DNA from: Sphingobacterium paludis | GTDB lineage: Bacteria > Bacteroidota > Bacteroidia > Sphingobacteriales > Sphingobacteriaceae | DNA: 64,000 nucleotides | NCBI RefSeq assembly: GCF_004364125.1 | Contig: NZ_SNZV01000002.1 | Span: 248,001-312,000 of the forward strand | Direction of reading: 5' to 3' | In this document: positions 27,301 through 35,909 of the stretch, in pieces | Numbering within the stretch: the stretch's first letter is position 1 | Layout of the letters: the number at the start of each line of letters is the position of its first letter | Notes under the pieces: model-generated | Database searches by the model: none | What the model saw: only the letters and a program-made list of their open reading frames with translations | Told to the model about the DNA's origin: nothing | Program-made: the position numbers and the translations under genes

Positions 27301-27798
27301 GTACAGTTCTTTCAACAGATACCATAGGGTTTCAATATACTCATTTTGATAAGTAATGTATGGATTATCCAAATCAACCCAGTATCCCATCTTTTGAGTC
27401 AGATCGTTCCATACATCGGTATATTTCATGACCTCTTTCCGGCAAGCTTCATTATAAGCTTCCACAGAAATCTTTTTACCAATATCTTCTTTGGTAATGC
27501 CCAAGGTTTTTTCCACAGCAAGTTCAATAGGCAACCCGTGCGTATCCCACCCCCCTTTGCGCTTCACTTGGTAGCCTTTCAAGGTTTTATAACGACAGAA
27601 AATATCTTTAATAGAGCGAGCCATGACGTGGTGTATGCCCGGCATGCCGTTTGCCGAAGGAGGGCCTTCGTAAAAGGTATATGGTTTACTTGCTGGGCGA
27701 TTCGAGATACTCTTTTCAAAGATATTATTCGACTCCCAACGCTTCAATATTTCTTTCCCTATTTCCGGCAGATTTAACTGCTTATATTCCTTGTACAT
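24385..27798 (-). CDS. ileS: Isoleucyl-tRNA synthetase
   Basis: A class I aminoacyl-tRNA synthetase of 1137 residues, the long form usual in Bacteroidota. The HIGH motif appears as PGIHH (53-57) after GPPSANG, and the KMSKS motif as NKMSKRLG. An editing (CP1) domain is present, including WTTTPWTLPSNTAL. The anticodon-binding domain follows (about 720-900), and an extended C-terminal region (about 900-1137) has no terminal zinc motif. Upstream is a 383-nt gap with a strong inverted repeat. The DksA-like gene follows 3 nt after the stop. Confidence 0.97.
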   Translation of the reverse strand: MYKEYKQLNLPEIGKEILKRWESNNIFEKSISNRPASKPYTFYEGPPSANGMPGIHHVMARSIKDIFCRYKTLKGYQVKRKGGWDTHGLPIELAVEKTLGITKEDIGKKISVEAYNEACRKEVMKYTDVWNDLTQKMGYWVDLDNPYITYQNEYIETLWYLLKELYKKGLLYKGYTIQPYSPAAGTGLSSHELNQPGTYKDVKDTTIVAEFRLDKTQVHPLVSTLVETEEEDVAFIAWTTTPWTLPSNTALVVGKNIDYVKIKTFNQYTGLPVSVILAKNLISKHFKAEAKDAPFQDFQVGAKLVPWEVAGEFKGEALVGLRYHQLLPYITSEALQRDAFRVIPGDFVTTEDGTGIVHAAPTYGADDFRVSKENGIPAILVRDENGKDVPTVDRTGRFVKEITDFAGRFVKEEYYSAEERADKEFRPTDVLIAIKLKEENKAFDVKKYEHTYPHCWRTDKPVLYYPLDSWFIRTTAVKEQLVGLNKTINWKPETTGSGRFGNWLENLVDWNLSRSRYWGTPLPIWRSADENEELCIGSLPELKSQLLYAIESSVLSAEEKAINQEYLDKFDTDALDLHRPYVDNVVLVSENGQKMFRELDLIDVWFDSGAMPYAQWGLDHEKLENGDEYPFKEGYEQAFPADFIAEGVDQTRGWFFTLHAISTMIRGSVAFKNVISNGLVLDKNGNKMSKRLGNGVDPFSTIDQYSADATRWYMISNAAPWDNLKFNVEGLDEVRRKFFGTLYNTYAFFALYANIDKFSYSEADIALEKRPEIDRWIISLLNSLTKEVDECYADYEPTRAARAIQNFVDEHLSNWYVRLCRRRFWKGEYTEDKISAYQTLYTCLDTVAKLMSPISPFFSDQLFLDLQAGTQKDSKESVHLTDFPLYREELVDKDLEERMSIAQDISSLTLSLRKKTGINVRQPLNKILVPVLDSSFQTRVEKVKELILSETNIKEIAFITDTTGIIKKKIKPNFKVLGAKVGKDMKTVAAAIQSLDDSQINTLEKSGSLALAGTTYSIKPEDVEIIAEDVAGWQVANLGKLTVALDVNITEELRKEGLSRELVNRIQNLRKEKGFEVTDKIHVNVTQNTEIQDAVKDNLSYICTEILANSLDFNEAVESGDTIEIDGIELKVLIGKI

Positions 27799-28181
27799 CC
27801 GAATTTGCTGTTGTTTTATAAAGGTCGCTAATTTAATGATTTTTAATTTAAGAAGAAATAGCTAATCGTGCGGGAATCGGCCTTGTTTAACGCCGCTTAA
27901 TACGCGATAAGAATAAATGATCAGCGCAGCAAAGAGCAGCCTCATTTTACATGAAAAAAGCTATCTAAAACGCAATGTGTGCTTTCTAATACAGGAAAGA
28001 GTTGGCCCGGCAAGCGTCGAGGCGGGATTAAGTAGGAAGTATAATGCATGCACCGCAGAGGTGAATGAGAGCTATCGTTCCATCAGCGACAATGCGTCTT
28101 CGCTTCCGTATATTTGGTTGGCAAAGACGCATTGTATTGGTGTTCCATAACTGACGGAAATCTTCTTCTTCAGCGTACGTG
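27799..28181. other. Gene-free interval between the IscA-type gene and ileS
   Basis: I see no convincing gene in these 383 bases. The only conspicuous structure is a 12-bp perfect inverted repeat (28089-28100 with 28124-28135). A 77-codon plus-strand frame at 27917-28150 lacks a family and has unconvincing composition. The interval must hold the ileS promoter, but I see no clean TAnnTTTG match close to its ATG. Confidence 0.6.
28089..28135. repeat. 12-bp inverted repeat
   Basis: ACAATGCGTCTT (28089-28100) is the exact reverse complement of 28124-28135, with a 23-nt loop. There is no T run. It may be the 3' hairpin of the IscA-type mRNA (minus strand), 47 nt past its stop. Confidence 0.7.
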
Positions 28182-28529
28182 TTAGGAAGAAAATGAACTA
28201 CCGCAACCGCAGGTGCTCGTCGCGTTAGGATTATTGAAGGTAAAGCCGCGCGAGTCTAAACCGTTTTTGAAGTCGATTTCCATGCCGGCAAGATAAAGGC
28301 CGTGTGCTTTGTTCATGAAAATGCGGATTCCTTCAATGCTATATTCGCTATCGCCTTCTTTCATTTGATCAAAGCCTAGAATGTAGCTCATGCCTGAACA
28401 TCCGCCACCTTCTACGCCTACGCGCAAACCGAAATCTGGGCCTATCTCTTGTTGATCGATCAATTTTTTTAATTCATTAACAGCTCCTTGGGTTAAGCTT
28501 ACGGGAGCTGTAGCAGTTGCTGTTGTCAT
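28182..28529 (-). CDS. IscA/ErpA-type iron-sulfur cluster assembly protein
   Basis: A 115-residue A-type carrier that delivers Fe-S clusters to apoproteins. The three conserved cysteines are present: GGGCSGMSY and the C-terminal CGCG (STCGCGSSF). LRVGVEGGGCSGM and FTFNNPNATSTCGCG are the family blocks. I chose ATG 28529 (MTTATATAP), because an upstream TTG at 28544 overlaps the promoter -7 box. It is monocistronic in this window, with no isc or suf neighbours. Confidence 0.93.
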   Translation of the reverse strand: MTTATATAPVSLTQGAVNELKKLIDQQEIGPDFGLRVGVEGGGCSGMSYILGFDQMKEGDSEYSIEGIRIFMNKAHGLYLAGMEIDFKNGLDSRGFTFNNPNATSTCGCGSSFSS

Positions 28530-28541
28530 ATTCGTCGTGTT

Positions 28542-28549
28542 CAAAATTA
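28542..28549 (-). promoter_or_regulatory. -7 box of the IscA-type gene
   Basis: TAATTTTG on the minus strand, 12 nt before ATG 28529. A TTTG (28566-28569) lies 16 nt further upstream, somewhat closer than the standard 19-20. Confidence 0.5.
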
Positions 28550-28870
28550 TGCCTTACTTAACGAACAAATTTACATATTTTTAGACAGATTTTTAGATAG
28601 GCGGCATTTTTGACACTAATAAAACATTGCACACAACCGGCAGTAATCACAGGCGCCATCATTTAAAATAAGTAAATCTAGGTTATGAAATTCCATTGAC
28701 GAGGTTTGGGAGCATGAGCGAGAATGGCCTGACGCTATTCCAGCTATCAAGCGTAACCAAGGTCAGCGATAAAACAAGAACAACCCCTGCAGAGCGCGAT
28801 GAAACATACGTAGTTCGCAAGATCGGGAAGATATGCCAAGTTGGTGGGCATGTTTTTGTTGGATTTATAT
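28550..28870. other. Gene-free interval between divergent IscA-type gene and glyA
   Basis: This stretch holds the promoters of both divergent genes. Overlapping frames of 64-67 codons exist on both strands around 28683-28890, but neither has a recognisable product and one runs through the glyA -7 box. I see no RNA gene or clear operator. Confidence 0.55.
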
Positions 28871-28878
28871 TATATTTG
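28871..28878 (+). promoter_or_regulatory. -7 box of glyA
   Basis: TATATTTG is an exact TAnnTTTG match, 47 nt before the glyA ATG. No -33 TTTG lies at the standard spacing. Confidence 0.5.
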
Positions 28879-28925
28879 CATCGCATTTAGAAGTTTAATA
28901 AAATTTACTCTTTAAGAATAAAATA

Positions 28926-30197
28926 ATGGAAAGAGATCAGGTCGTTTTTAACCTAATAGCTGATGAGCTAAAGCGCCAAGAAGAGGGTGTTGAGTTAATC
29001 GCTTCGGAGAATTTTGTCAGTAAGCAAGTGATGGAAGCTGCAGGTTCTGTTTTAACCAACAAGTATGCAGAGGGCTTGCCGGGCAAACGTTATTATGGCG
29101 GTTGCGAGGTGGTTGATGAGATTGAGACTATCGCAATTGATCGGGCTAAAAAGTTGTTTGGCGCAAGTTGGGTGAATGTACAACCGCACTCTGGCGCACA
29201 GGCTAACGCTGCGGTGTTCCTAGCTATACTAAAGCCTGGTGATAAGATTCTAGGTTTCGATCTATCGCATGGTGGCCACTTAACCCATGGTTCGCCAGCA
29301 AACTTTTCCGGTAAACTTTACGAGCCCTTATTCTATGGTGTGAAGGAAGACACTGGTCTTATCGATTACGAGAAGCTTGAAGAAATTGCATTGCAAGAAA
29401 AGCCCAAAGTGATTATCTGTGGTGCATCAGCTTATTCGCGCGATTGGGATTATGCGCGCATCCGCAAGGTTGCTGATGAAATTGGAGCACTTGTTGTGGC
29501 CGATGTATCTCACCCTGCTGGTCTGATTGCACGGGGTTTATTAAACGATCCGCTACCACACTGTCATATCGTTACGACAACTACGCACAAGACACTTCGC
29601 GGTCCTCGCGGCGGTATGATCATGGTCGGTCAAGATTTCGAAAACCCTTGGGGCATAAAGACACCGAAAGGCGAGATCCGCACGATTACGCAATTGTTGG
29701 ATTTAGCGGTTTTCCCAGGTACCCAAGGTGGTCCGTTAGAACATACGATCGCGGCAAAAGCTATTGCCTATGGTGAGGCCCTGTCGGATGAGTATTTGAC
29801 CTATATTCAACAAGTGAAGAAAAATGCCGCTGCTTTGGCTCAGTTTTTTGTTGAAAAAGACTATAATATCATTTCTGGCGGTACAGACAACCATTTGATG
29901 TTGGTGGATTTGCGTAACAAAGATATTTCTGGTAAAGAGGCCGAAGCCGTGTTAGGTAAAGCAGGTATTACGACCAATAAAAACATGGTTCCTTTTGATA
30001 CGCGCTCACCTTTTGTAACGTCAGGTGTTCGTTTTGGTACGGCCGCTATTACCACACGCGGTGTGAAAGAAAATGAAATCATTCAAATAGGGGAGTTTAT
30101 TCATGATGCATTGGCTAATCGTTCCGATGATGCTGCGCTTTCCGCTATCCACGATAAAGTAAAATCGTTGATGGCTGCGTTCCCGCTCTATAAATAG
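28926..30197 (+). CDS. glyA: Serine hydroxymethyltransferase
   Basis: GlyA (423 residues, normal length) interconverts serine and glycine with tetrahydrofolate and is the main source of one-carbon units. [19 protein letters not shown] and [15 protein letters not shown] are the N-terminal blocks. [14 protein letters not shown] carries the PLP lysine (K222). The gene has its own promoter and a terminator directly after it. Supply of one-carbon units links it functionally to the purine genes further downstream, although they are separate transcripts. Confidence 0.97.
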   Translation: MERDQVVFNLIADELKRQEEGVELIASENFVSKQVMEAAGSVLTNKYAEGLPGKRYYGGCEVVDEIETIAIDRAKKLFGASWVNVQPHSGAQANAAVFLAILKPGDKILGFDLSHGGHLTHGSPANFSGKLYEPLFYGVKEDTGLIDYEKLEEIALQEKPKVIICGASAYSRDWDYARIRKVADEIGALVVADVSHPAGLIARGLLNDPLPHCHIVTTTTHKTLRGPRGGMIMVGQDFENPWGIKTPKGEIRTITQLLDLAVFPGTQGGPLEHTIAAKAIAYGEALSDEYLTYIQQVKKNAAALAQFFVEKDYNIISGGTDNHLMLVDLRNKDISGKEAEAVLGKAGITTNKNMVPFDTRSPFVTSGVRFGTAAITTRGVKENEIIQIGEFIHDALANRSDDAALSAIHDKVKSLMAAFPLYK

Positions 30198-30219
30198 ATT
30201 ATTGCCCTACGTGGTATTT

Positions 30220-30253
30220 GAGCCTCACTTCTATACGGTGGGGCTCTTTTTTT
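30220..30253 (+). terminator. Terminator after glyA
   Basis: Stem 30220-30228 with 30238-30246 (GAGCCTCAC/GTGGGGCTC, one T·G pair) followed by seven T. Confidence 0.87.
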
Positions 30254-30494
30254 ATTCGACGTAACGCTAATTATAGTGGTCATTTATTTTTTTTTCAGGA
30301 AACAATGCTTCATCCAAGCTGTTTTGCAGTTGTATAACGGGTGTGTTGTGGAATGTAAATAAATGTTAAATATCAATTATCCAATTTGAATCTTCGTATT
30401 TTTTCAGTTGATTTGGGTTGTAATCAAAAAAAAGGATAGCCTATAAAACACTTTACTCTTAAAATTAATTCAAACTAAATCTGGGAGATTTATT

Positions 30495-31085
30495 ATGAAA
30501 GCTTTAAAAGAAAAAAGTGATCTAGAACTTATTCAGGCGTATGTAGCGGGGGAGGAAGCGGGGATCGAGATCTTACTGAATAGGTATAAAACTAAGATAT
30601 ATACATCCATCTATCTTCAGGTAAAAGATGAATATCTCGCTGAGGATATTTTTCAGGAGACCTTTATCAAGGTAATCAATACATTAAAGTCTGGTCGTTA
30701 TAATGACGAAGGTAAATTTTTACCTTGGGTGGTGCGTATTGCTCAAAACATGGTGATAGACCATTTTCGGAAGGCAAAAAGAAGTCCTACCGTGGTCAGT
30801 AGTGATGGCTATGACATTTTTGGCGTACTGGAGTTTGCCGATGAGAGTGCGGAATCCAAGCTCGTGCTGAACCAGCGTAACGTTGATCTACGCAAAATTA
30901 TACAGCGACTTCCGGATGACCAGAAAGAGGTTCTTATTATGCGGCATTTTTGTGATATGAGCTTTAAGGAAATAGCCGATATTACAGAAGTGAGCATCAA
31001 CACGGCTTTGGGAAGAATGCGTTACGCGCTGAATAATTTAAGGAAGATGATTGAGGAGCATAATATGATGATGAATTTGGGATAG
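30495..31085 (+). CDS. ECF-type RNA polymerase sigma-70 factor
   Basis: A 196-residue sigma factor with region 2 (about 20-95: AEDIFQETFIKVINTLKSGRY...FLPWVVRIAQNMVIDHFRKAKR) and region 4 (about 135-188: LPDDQKEVLIMRHFCDMSFKEIADITEVSINTALGRMRYALNNLRKM). There is no adjacent anti-sigma gene, unlike most ECF factors. This solitary form with the NMVIDHFRK block resembles a sigma factor that is broadly conserved in Bacteroidota. The 297-nt region upstream contains the glyA terminator and otherwise no gene. Confidence 0.92.
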   Translation: MKALKEKSDLELIQAYVAGEEAGIEILLNRYKTKIYTSIYLQVKDEYLAEDIFQETFIKVINTLKSGRYNDEGKFLPWVVRIAQNMVIDHFRKAKRSPTVVSSDGYDIFGVLEFADESAESKLVLNQRNVDLRKIIQRLPDDQKEVLIMRHFCDMSFKEIADITEVSINTALGRMRYALNNLRKMIEEHNMMMNLG

Positions 31086-31286
31086 TCGATATCGCGATAA
31101 CCCGGTGGCTTGCCATTCCGTCTGCTCGGGGTGGCATTTTCAGCAATATTGACATGGTTTACCAAGCTATTCGAATTTGATCCTGCCATATTAAAGGCTT
31201 TTTCATATATTTAGGTCATTTTGAGTCTATGGACTGTTGTTTGATAGACCTATAGCGTTGGTAAGGATTAACTAAAGAAATAAGAT

Positions 31287-31973
31287 ATGTATTGGATTAT
31301 ATTTATTGGTATAGCATTGATCAGTTGGATTGTGCAGTCTAGATTTAAAAATAAATTTAAAAAATATTCGGAATTCCCATTATCATCCGGTTTATCGGGC
31401 GCTGAGGTAGCGCAGAAGATGTTGCATGACAACGGTATTTATGATGTTCAAATACTGGTTGCAAATGAAGGGCAGCTATCTGACCATTATAACCCGGGCA
31501 ATAAAACGGTGAACCTAAGTCCGGAGGTATACCATGGGCGCAGTGTCGCTGCTGCTGCAGTTGCTTCGCACGAATGCGGTCACGCCGTGCAGCATGCTAC
31601 AGCATACTCGTGGCTGCAATTTCGATCGGCGATGGTACCTGTCGTGAGCATTGCTTCGCGCTTGACATCATGGGTACTTATGGCTGGTGTATTGCTGATG
31701 GCTTTTATGCAAAACCCTTACGTTTTAGCCATTGGTGTTGGGGCGTTGTTTTTGACAACCTTGTTTTCATTTATCACGCTGCCTGTCGAATTTGACGCAT
31801 CAAATCGCGCATTAGCGTGGTTGGATAAAGCAAATGTAACGCATTCCCGCGAAGAGCATGACGGCGCTAAAGATGCCTTGAAGTGGGCGGCCATGACGTA
31901 TGTGGTTGCAGCCCTGTCAGCACTCGTGACGCTTTTATACTACGCATATATCCTCTTCGGAAGAAGAGATTAA
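31287..31973 (+). CDS. Membrane zinc metallopeptidase, YugP-like
   Basis: A 228-residue membrane protein with the zinc site HECGH (95-99) and a following third ligand region. Hydrophobic segments lie at about 2-18, 118-140, 146-167 and 203-224. This is the neutral zinc metallopeptidase family typified by Bacillus YugP, of unknown substrate. VNLSPEVYHGRSVAAAAVASHECGHAVQHA is the characteristic block. It is followed by its own terminator before ffh. Confidence 0.9.
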   Translation: MYWIIFIGIALISWIVQSRFKNKFKKYSEFPLSSGLSGAEVAQKMLHDNGIYDVQILVANEGQLSDHYNPGNKTVNLSPEVYHGRSVAAAAVASHECGHAVQHATAYSWLQFRSAMVPVVSIASRLTSWVLMAGVLLMAFMQNPYVLAIGVGALFLTTLFSFITLPVEFDASNRALAWLDKANVTHSREEHDGAKDALKWAAMTYVVAALSALVTLLYYAYILFGRRD

Positions 31974-31998
31974 TACCGAATAAGCTATTTTATTGGAG

Positions 31999-32028
31999 AA
32001 ATGCGGCGCCTACAGCGTCGCATTTTTT
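31999..32028 (+). terminator. Terminator after the YugP-like gene
   Basis: Stem AAATGCG (31999-32005) with CGCATTT (32019-32025), followed by a T run. Confidence 0.75.
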
Positions 32029-32065
32029 ATGCCTACAAATATATGGTAGCTTCGCCAGTATTTTG

Positions 32066-32073
32066 TAACTTTG
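32066..32073 (+). promoter_or_regulatory. -7 box of ffh
   Basis: TAACTTTG, exact TAnnTTTG, 29 nt before the ffh ATG. No clear -33 element. Confidence 0.45.
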
Positions 32074-32102
32074 GCACTTAGCATACTTAAGACGATAAAT
32101 AC

Positions 32103-33446
32103 ATGTTTCAGAATTTACAGGATAAACTGGATAGGGCCTTTAAAGTACTAAAGGGACAAGGAAGTATTACTGAAATAAACGTCGCGGAGACGATGAAGGA
32201 AATTCGCAAGGCACTGTTAGATGCCGATGTGAATTATAAGACAGCGAAAACATTCACCGATGACGTTAAGCAGAAAGCACTTGGCGAGAATGTGTTGACC
32301 AGCATTTCTCCCGGTCAGTTATTGACCAAAATAATGAGTGATGAGCTTACCGCGCTCATGGGCGGCACCGTTACCGAATTGGAAGTTGCCAAAACGCCTA
32401 CGATCATTTTGATTGCTGGATTAAATGGAGCGGGTAAAACGACATTTTCCGGAAAATTAGCGAATTTCCTTCGGGAGAAGAAAGGTAAGAAGCCTTTGTT
32501 GGTTGCCGGCGATGTGTATCGGCCAGCAGCCGTTGATCAGCTCCAGGTTCTAGGAGGACAGGTTAATGTGCCTGTGTATGTCAATCGTGAGTCAACGGAT
32601 CCTGTTGCTATTGCGCGGGAGGGTGTAGAAGAAGCGAAGCGAAACGGACAAAACGTCGTCATTATTGATACTGCGGGTCGTTTGGCTATCGACGAAGCGT
32701 TGATGAATGAGATTTCCGCGGTTAAAGATGCAACGCAACCGCACGAGATACTTTTCGTGGTGGATTCTATGACAGGGCAAGATGCTGTCAATACGGCTAA
32801 AGCCTTTAACGATCGTTTGGATTTCACGGGTGTGGTACTGACCAAATTAGACGGTGACACGCGCGGTGGAGCTGCCTTATCTATCAAATCTGTCGTCAAC
32901 AAACCGATCAAGTTCATTGGTACGGGCGAAAAGATGGAAGCACTGGATGTTTTTTATCCAGATCGTATGGCTTCCCGTATCCTTGGTATGGGAGACGTGG
33001 TTTCTCTTGTGGAGCGCGCGCAACAGCAATTTGACGAAAAGCAAGCTGCCGAACTGCAAAAGAAAATACGTAAAAATAAGTTTGATTTCAATGACTTTAA
33101 AAGTCAGATCCAACAGATCAAGAAAATGGGTAACATGAAAGATCTGATGGGTATGATCCCCGGAGTGGGTAAAGCAATCAAAGATGTCGAAATTGATGAT
33201 AATGCTTTCAAACCGATTGAGGCGATTATAGACTCCATGACGCCGTTCGAGCGGGAAAACCCAGATGCTATTGATACGAAAAGACGGTTACGCATTGCAA
33301 AGGGATCCGGTACGGATATCAACGAGGTGAATAAGTTGATGAAGCAATTCGCTGACATGCGTAAAGTAATGAAGCAGATGTCTAACCCAGGTATGGCTGC
33401 AAAGATGATGCGCAATATGCCACAGATGCCTGGGAAACCGTTTTAA
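32103..33446 (+). CDS. ffh: Signal recognition particle protein (SRP54/Ffh)
   Basis: Ffh (447 residues) binds 4.5S RNA and signal sequences and directs ribosomes to FtsY. N domain (about 1-85), then the GTPase with GLNGAGKTTFSGKLA (G1, about 106-120), DTAGRLAIDE (G3), TKLDGDTRGGAAL (G4) and GTGEK (G5). The C-terminal M domain is methionine-rich (MKQMSNPGMAAKMMRNMPQMPG). All elements and the length are normal. Confidence 0.97.
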   Translation: MFQNLQDKLDRAFKVLKGQGSITEINVAETMKEIRKALLDADVNYKTAKTFTDDVKQKALGENVLTSISPGQLLTKIMSDELTALMGGTVTELEVAKTPTIILIAGLNGAGKTTFSGKLANFLREKKGKKPLLVAGDVYRPAAVDQLQVLGGQVNVPVYVNRESTDPVAIAREGVEEAKRNGQNVVIIDTAGRLAIDEALMNEISAVKDATQPHEILFVVDSMTGQDAVNTAKAFNDRLDFTGVVLTKLDGDTRGGAALSIKSVVNKPIKFIGTGEKMEALDVFYPDRMASRILGMGDVVSLVERAQQQFDEKQAAELQKKIRKNKFDFNDFKSQIQQIKKMGNMKDLMGMIPGVGKAIKDVEIDDNAFKPIEAIIDSMTPFERENPDAIDTKRRLRIAKGSGTDINEVNKLMKQFADMRKVMKQMSNPGMAAKMMRNMPQMPGKPF

Positions 33447-33466
33447 TAAAATAAGGCAGAGACACG

Positions 33467-33505
33467 ATAACACAAAAGGAAAGCGCAGCTTTCCTTTTGT
33501 GTTAT
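33467..33505 (+). terminator. Terminator after ffh
   Basis: A perfect 18-bp stem (33467-33484 with 33488-33505) with a 3-nt loop. The stem itself contains A4 and T4 tracts. Confidence 0.8.
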
Positions 33506-33623
33506 TGGGTAAAAATGGAAAAGCAAGACAGCTCTTACCGCTTATTTCATTCCTACGAAAGAGGAACCTTGCCGAAGGTTTTATTTTTGCAGATGTTTAC
33601 CTAATTTTACCGTTAATATTTAT

Positions 33624-33631
33624 TAATTTTG
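33624..33631 (+). promoter_or_regulatory. -7 box of nuoA
   Basis: TAATTTTG exactly matches TAnnTTTG and is only four bases from the nuoA ATG, predicting a leaderless start. Another match (TATTTTTG, 33582-33589) lies further upstream and would give a normal leader. Confidence 0.45.
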
Positions 33632-33635
33632 CTTC

Positions 33636-34232
33636 ATGGATGATCCCGCGCAGCTTTCGGAATATGGAAAGATATTATTGATTGCCCTAGTAGGTATTCT
33701 GTTGGTATGCGCTACTATTCTTTTGGCGAAAACGCTCTCTCCTAAGCACCCAAACCCTGAAAAACTAAGTACCTATGAATGCGGCGAAGAGTCCCTTGGA
33801 AGTTCGTGGGTTCAAATAAATTCTCGCTTTTACGTTATCGCGCTTGTTTTCCTTCTTTTTGATGTCGAATTGATTTTTGTATTTCCGTGGGCGACAGTGT
33901 TTGGGAGCCGGGATCTTGCGATGGCCGATGCGCGTTGGGGCTGGTTTACACTGGTGGAGATGGGGATTTTTCTGGGTATTTTGCTGATCGGTCTGCTATA
34001 TGTTTGGAAAAGAGGCGATATATCCTGGATCAAGCCGAAGCACCAGACGCCCAAGGTCAGTGTAGGTATTCCTCTCCAAGCGTATGATATGCTAAACGAG
34101 AAGGTTTACCATGTACGGCAATACGTACCGCAAGATACAGTAGTTATGGAAGAGGAAAGTAAAGACAACGTAGGCAAAGTTCATGTGAAGCCTTCATTGG
34201 GATTTAAACCTAAGTTTAAAAAATCAAATTAG
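33636..34232 (+). CDS. nuoA: NADH-quinone oxidoreductase subunit A
   Basis: A 198-residue subunit of respiratory complex I. Three membrane helices lie at about 10-32, 67-88 and 98-125. The conserved [34 protein letters not shown] block is present, with the acidic FDVE of the quinone-site helix. The usual subunit has about 120-140 residues; here a hydrophilic tail of about 65 residues follows. It is followed by nuoB after 7 nt, but the remaining nuo genes are absent downstream. Confidence 0.93.
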   Translation: MDDPAQLSEYGKILLIALVGILLVCATILLAKTLSPKHPNPEKLSTYECGEESLGSSWVQINSRFYVIALVFLLFDVELIFVFPWATVFGSRDLAMADARWGWFTLVEMGIFLGILLIGLLYVWKRGDISWIKPKHQTPKVSVGIPLQAYDMLNEKVYHVRQYVPQDTVVMEEESKDNVGKVHVKPSLGFKPKFKKSN

Positions 34233-34239
34233 ATACGCT

Positions 34240-34746
34240 ATGAGTGCGCCTCAAGGTCAAATACAAAGTGGAGGAGTGGTTGTCGCAAAAATTGATGATT
34301 TGCTCAATTGGGCACGATTATCATCGATGTGGCCCGTAAGTTTTGGTATCGCGTGTTGTGCTATTGAAATGATGGGCGCCATGGCGGCTACGTATGACTT
34401 GGATCGCTTAGGCGTTTTTCCGCGGCCTTCGCCAAGACAGTCTGACGTCATGATCATTGCGGGAACTGTTACATTTAAAATGGCTGATCGTATAAGGAAG
34501 CTGTACGAACAAATGCCAGAACCGAAGTATGTGATTTCTATGGGTTCTTGTTCGAACTGCGGAGGTCCTTATTGGCAGCATGGCTACCATGTCGTGAAAG
34601 GTGTCGACAAAATTATTCCCGTTGATGTATATGTACAAGGATGCCCGCCGCGGCCCGAAGCATTAATTGGCGCTTTTTTAGAGCTCCAGAAAAAAATAGA
34701 AACGGAAAGTATTTTACAGGATCAATATTTTCCAACAAATATATAA
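34240..34746 (+). CDS. nuoB: NADH-quinone oxidoreductase subunit B
   Basis: A 168-residue peripheral subunit that holds the terminal iron-sulfur cluster N2, which passes electrons to quinone. The four ligands are intact: C39 and C40 ([11 protein letters not shown]), C104 (MGSCSNCGG) and C135 (VQGCPPRPE). Length is normal. The intact motifs argue for a working protein, not a remnant. The following gene, 15 nt on, is purK, not nuoC. Confidence 0.96.
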   Translation: MSAPQGQIQSGGVVVAKIDDLLNWARLSSMWPVSFGIACCAIEMMGAMAATYDLDRLGVFPRPSPRQSDVMIIAGTVTFKMADRIRKLYEQMPEPKYVISMGSCSNCGGPYWQHGYHVVKGVDKIIPVDVYVQGCPPRPEALIGAFLELQKKIETESILQDQYFPTNI

Positions 34747-34761
34747 TATAGTTCAGTTATT

Positions 34762-35904
34762 ATGGCGAAAGATTTTTATGGTGAGTTGCAGTTAGGTATT
34801 CTCGGTGGAGGACAGCTTGGCCGTATGCTCATTCAAGAGGCAATTAATTACAATGTGAATGTCCACGTACTGGATCCTGACAAAAATGCGCCGTGCCGTA
34901 AATTATGCAACCGTTTTGAATGCGGTTCATTAAGTGATTTTGATACCGTTTATAACTTCGGAAAGGAGTTGGACATGATAACCATCGAGATCGAAAAGGT
35001 CAATGTAGACGCGTTGGAGAAGCTCGAAGATGAAGGGGTGTTGGTATACCCACAGTCCCGCGTTATCCGCCTTATCCAAGATAAGGGTATGCAAAAGCAG
35101 TTCTTTAAACAAAATGATATACCCACGGCACCGTTTCAACTGATCTCTTCGAAAGATAATCTTTACGAAAGTGCCATCGCCTTACCTTACATCCAGAAGC
35201 TTCGGCGCGATGGTTACGATGGTAAGGGTGTCAAGCGGATTAATAGTGTTCATGATATCGAAGAAGCATTTACGCAGCCGTCATTGGTGGAGGAACTGAT
35301 TGATTTTGAGAAAGAAATAGCCGTGATCGTTGCCCGCAATGACCGGGGGGACGTCTCTACTTTTCCTTTGGTAGAGATGGAATTTAATCCGGAAGCCAAC
35401 TTGGTCGAGTTTTTAATTTCGCCGTCTATTTTACCCTTTGAAATACAAACACAGGCAGAAGATATCGCGCGGAAAATAGCTGGAGATCTGCAAATAGTTG
35501 GACTTTTGGCCGTTGAAATGTTTCTGACCAAGGAAGGCCAGATACTAGTTAACGAACTAGCCCCTCGCCCGCACAACAGCGGTCACCAGACGATCGAAGG
35601 TAATATTACCTCGCAATTTGCACAGCACCTTCGCGCTATTTTTAATTTGCCGTTAGGCTCAACCGCGGCGCGTTCTACAGCCGTGATGATCAATCTGTTA
35701 GGCGAAGCTAAATATGAAGGGCTGGCTAAGTATGATGGTGTGGAAGAGGTTTTAGCGGTAGATGGCGTTTTTGTACACCTTTATGGTAAAAAATATACTA
35801 AGCCTTTCCGTAAAATGGGGCACGTGTGTGTCATCAATGACGATCGGGAAACCGCTGTTAAGAATGCCCGATGGGTGCAGGAAACATTAAAAGTTAAAGC
35901 GTAG
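34762..35904 (+). CDS. purK: 5-(carboxyamino)imidazole ribonucleotide synthase
   Basis: PurK (380 residues) is an ATP-grasp enzyme that carboxylates AIR to N5-CAIR in purine synthesis. [17 protein letters not shown] is the N-terminal signature, and [16 protein letters not shown] and [18 protein letters not shown] are ATP-grasp and substrate blocks. It lies 15 nt after nuoB and 5 nt before purE, so the four genes nuoA-nuoB-purK-purE may share one transcript. Confidence 0.96.
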   Translation: MAKDFYGELQLGILGGGQLGRMLIQEAINYNVNVHVLDPDKNAPCRKLCNRFECGSLSDFDTVYNFGKELDMITIEIEKVNVDALEKLEDEGVLVYPQSRVIRLIQDKGMQKQFFKQNDIPTAPFQLISSKDNLYESAIALPYIQKLRRDGYDGKGVKRINSVHDIEEAFTQPSLVEELIDFEKEIAVIVARNDRGDVSTFPLVEMEFNPEANLVEFLISPSILPFEIQTQAEDIARKIAGDLQIVGLLAVEMFLTKEGQILVNELAPRPHNSGHQTIEGNITSQFAQHLRAIFNLPLGSTAARSTAVMINLLGEAKYEGLAKYDGVEEVLAVDGVFVHLYGKKYTKPFRKMGHVCVINDDRETAVKNARWVQETLKVKA

Positions 35905-35909
35905 TACGC

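Noticed and set aside
27917..28150. 77-codon plus-strand frame between the IscA-type gene and ileS
   Set aside because: It has no family match that I recognise and no clear ribosome site. The strong inverted repeat at its end explains some of the unusual composition.
28683..28890. Overlapping 64-67-codon frames before glyA
   Set aside because: Both strands are open over the same bases, neither has a recognisable product, and the glyA -7 box lies inside them.
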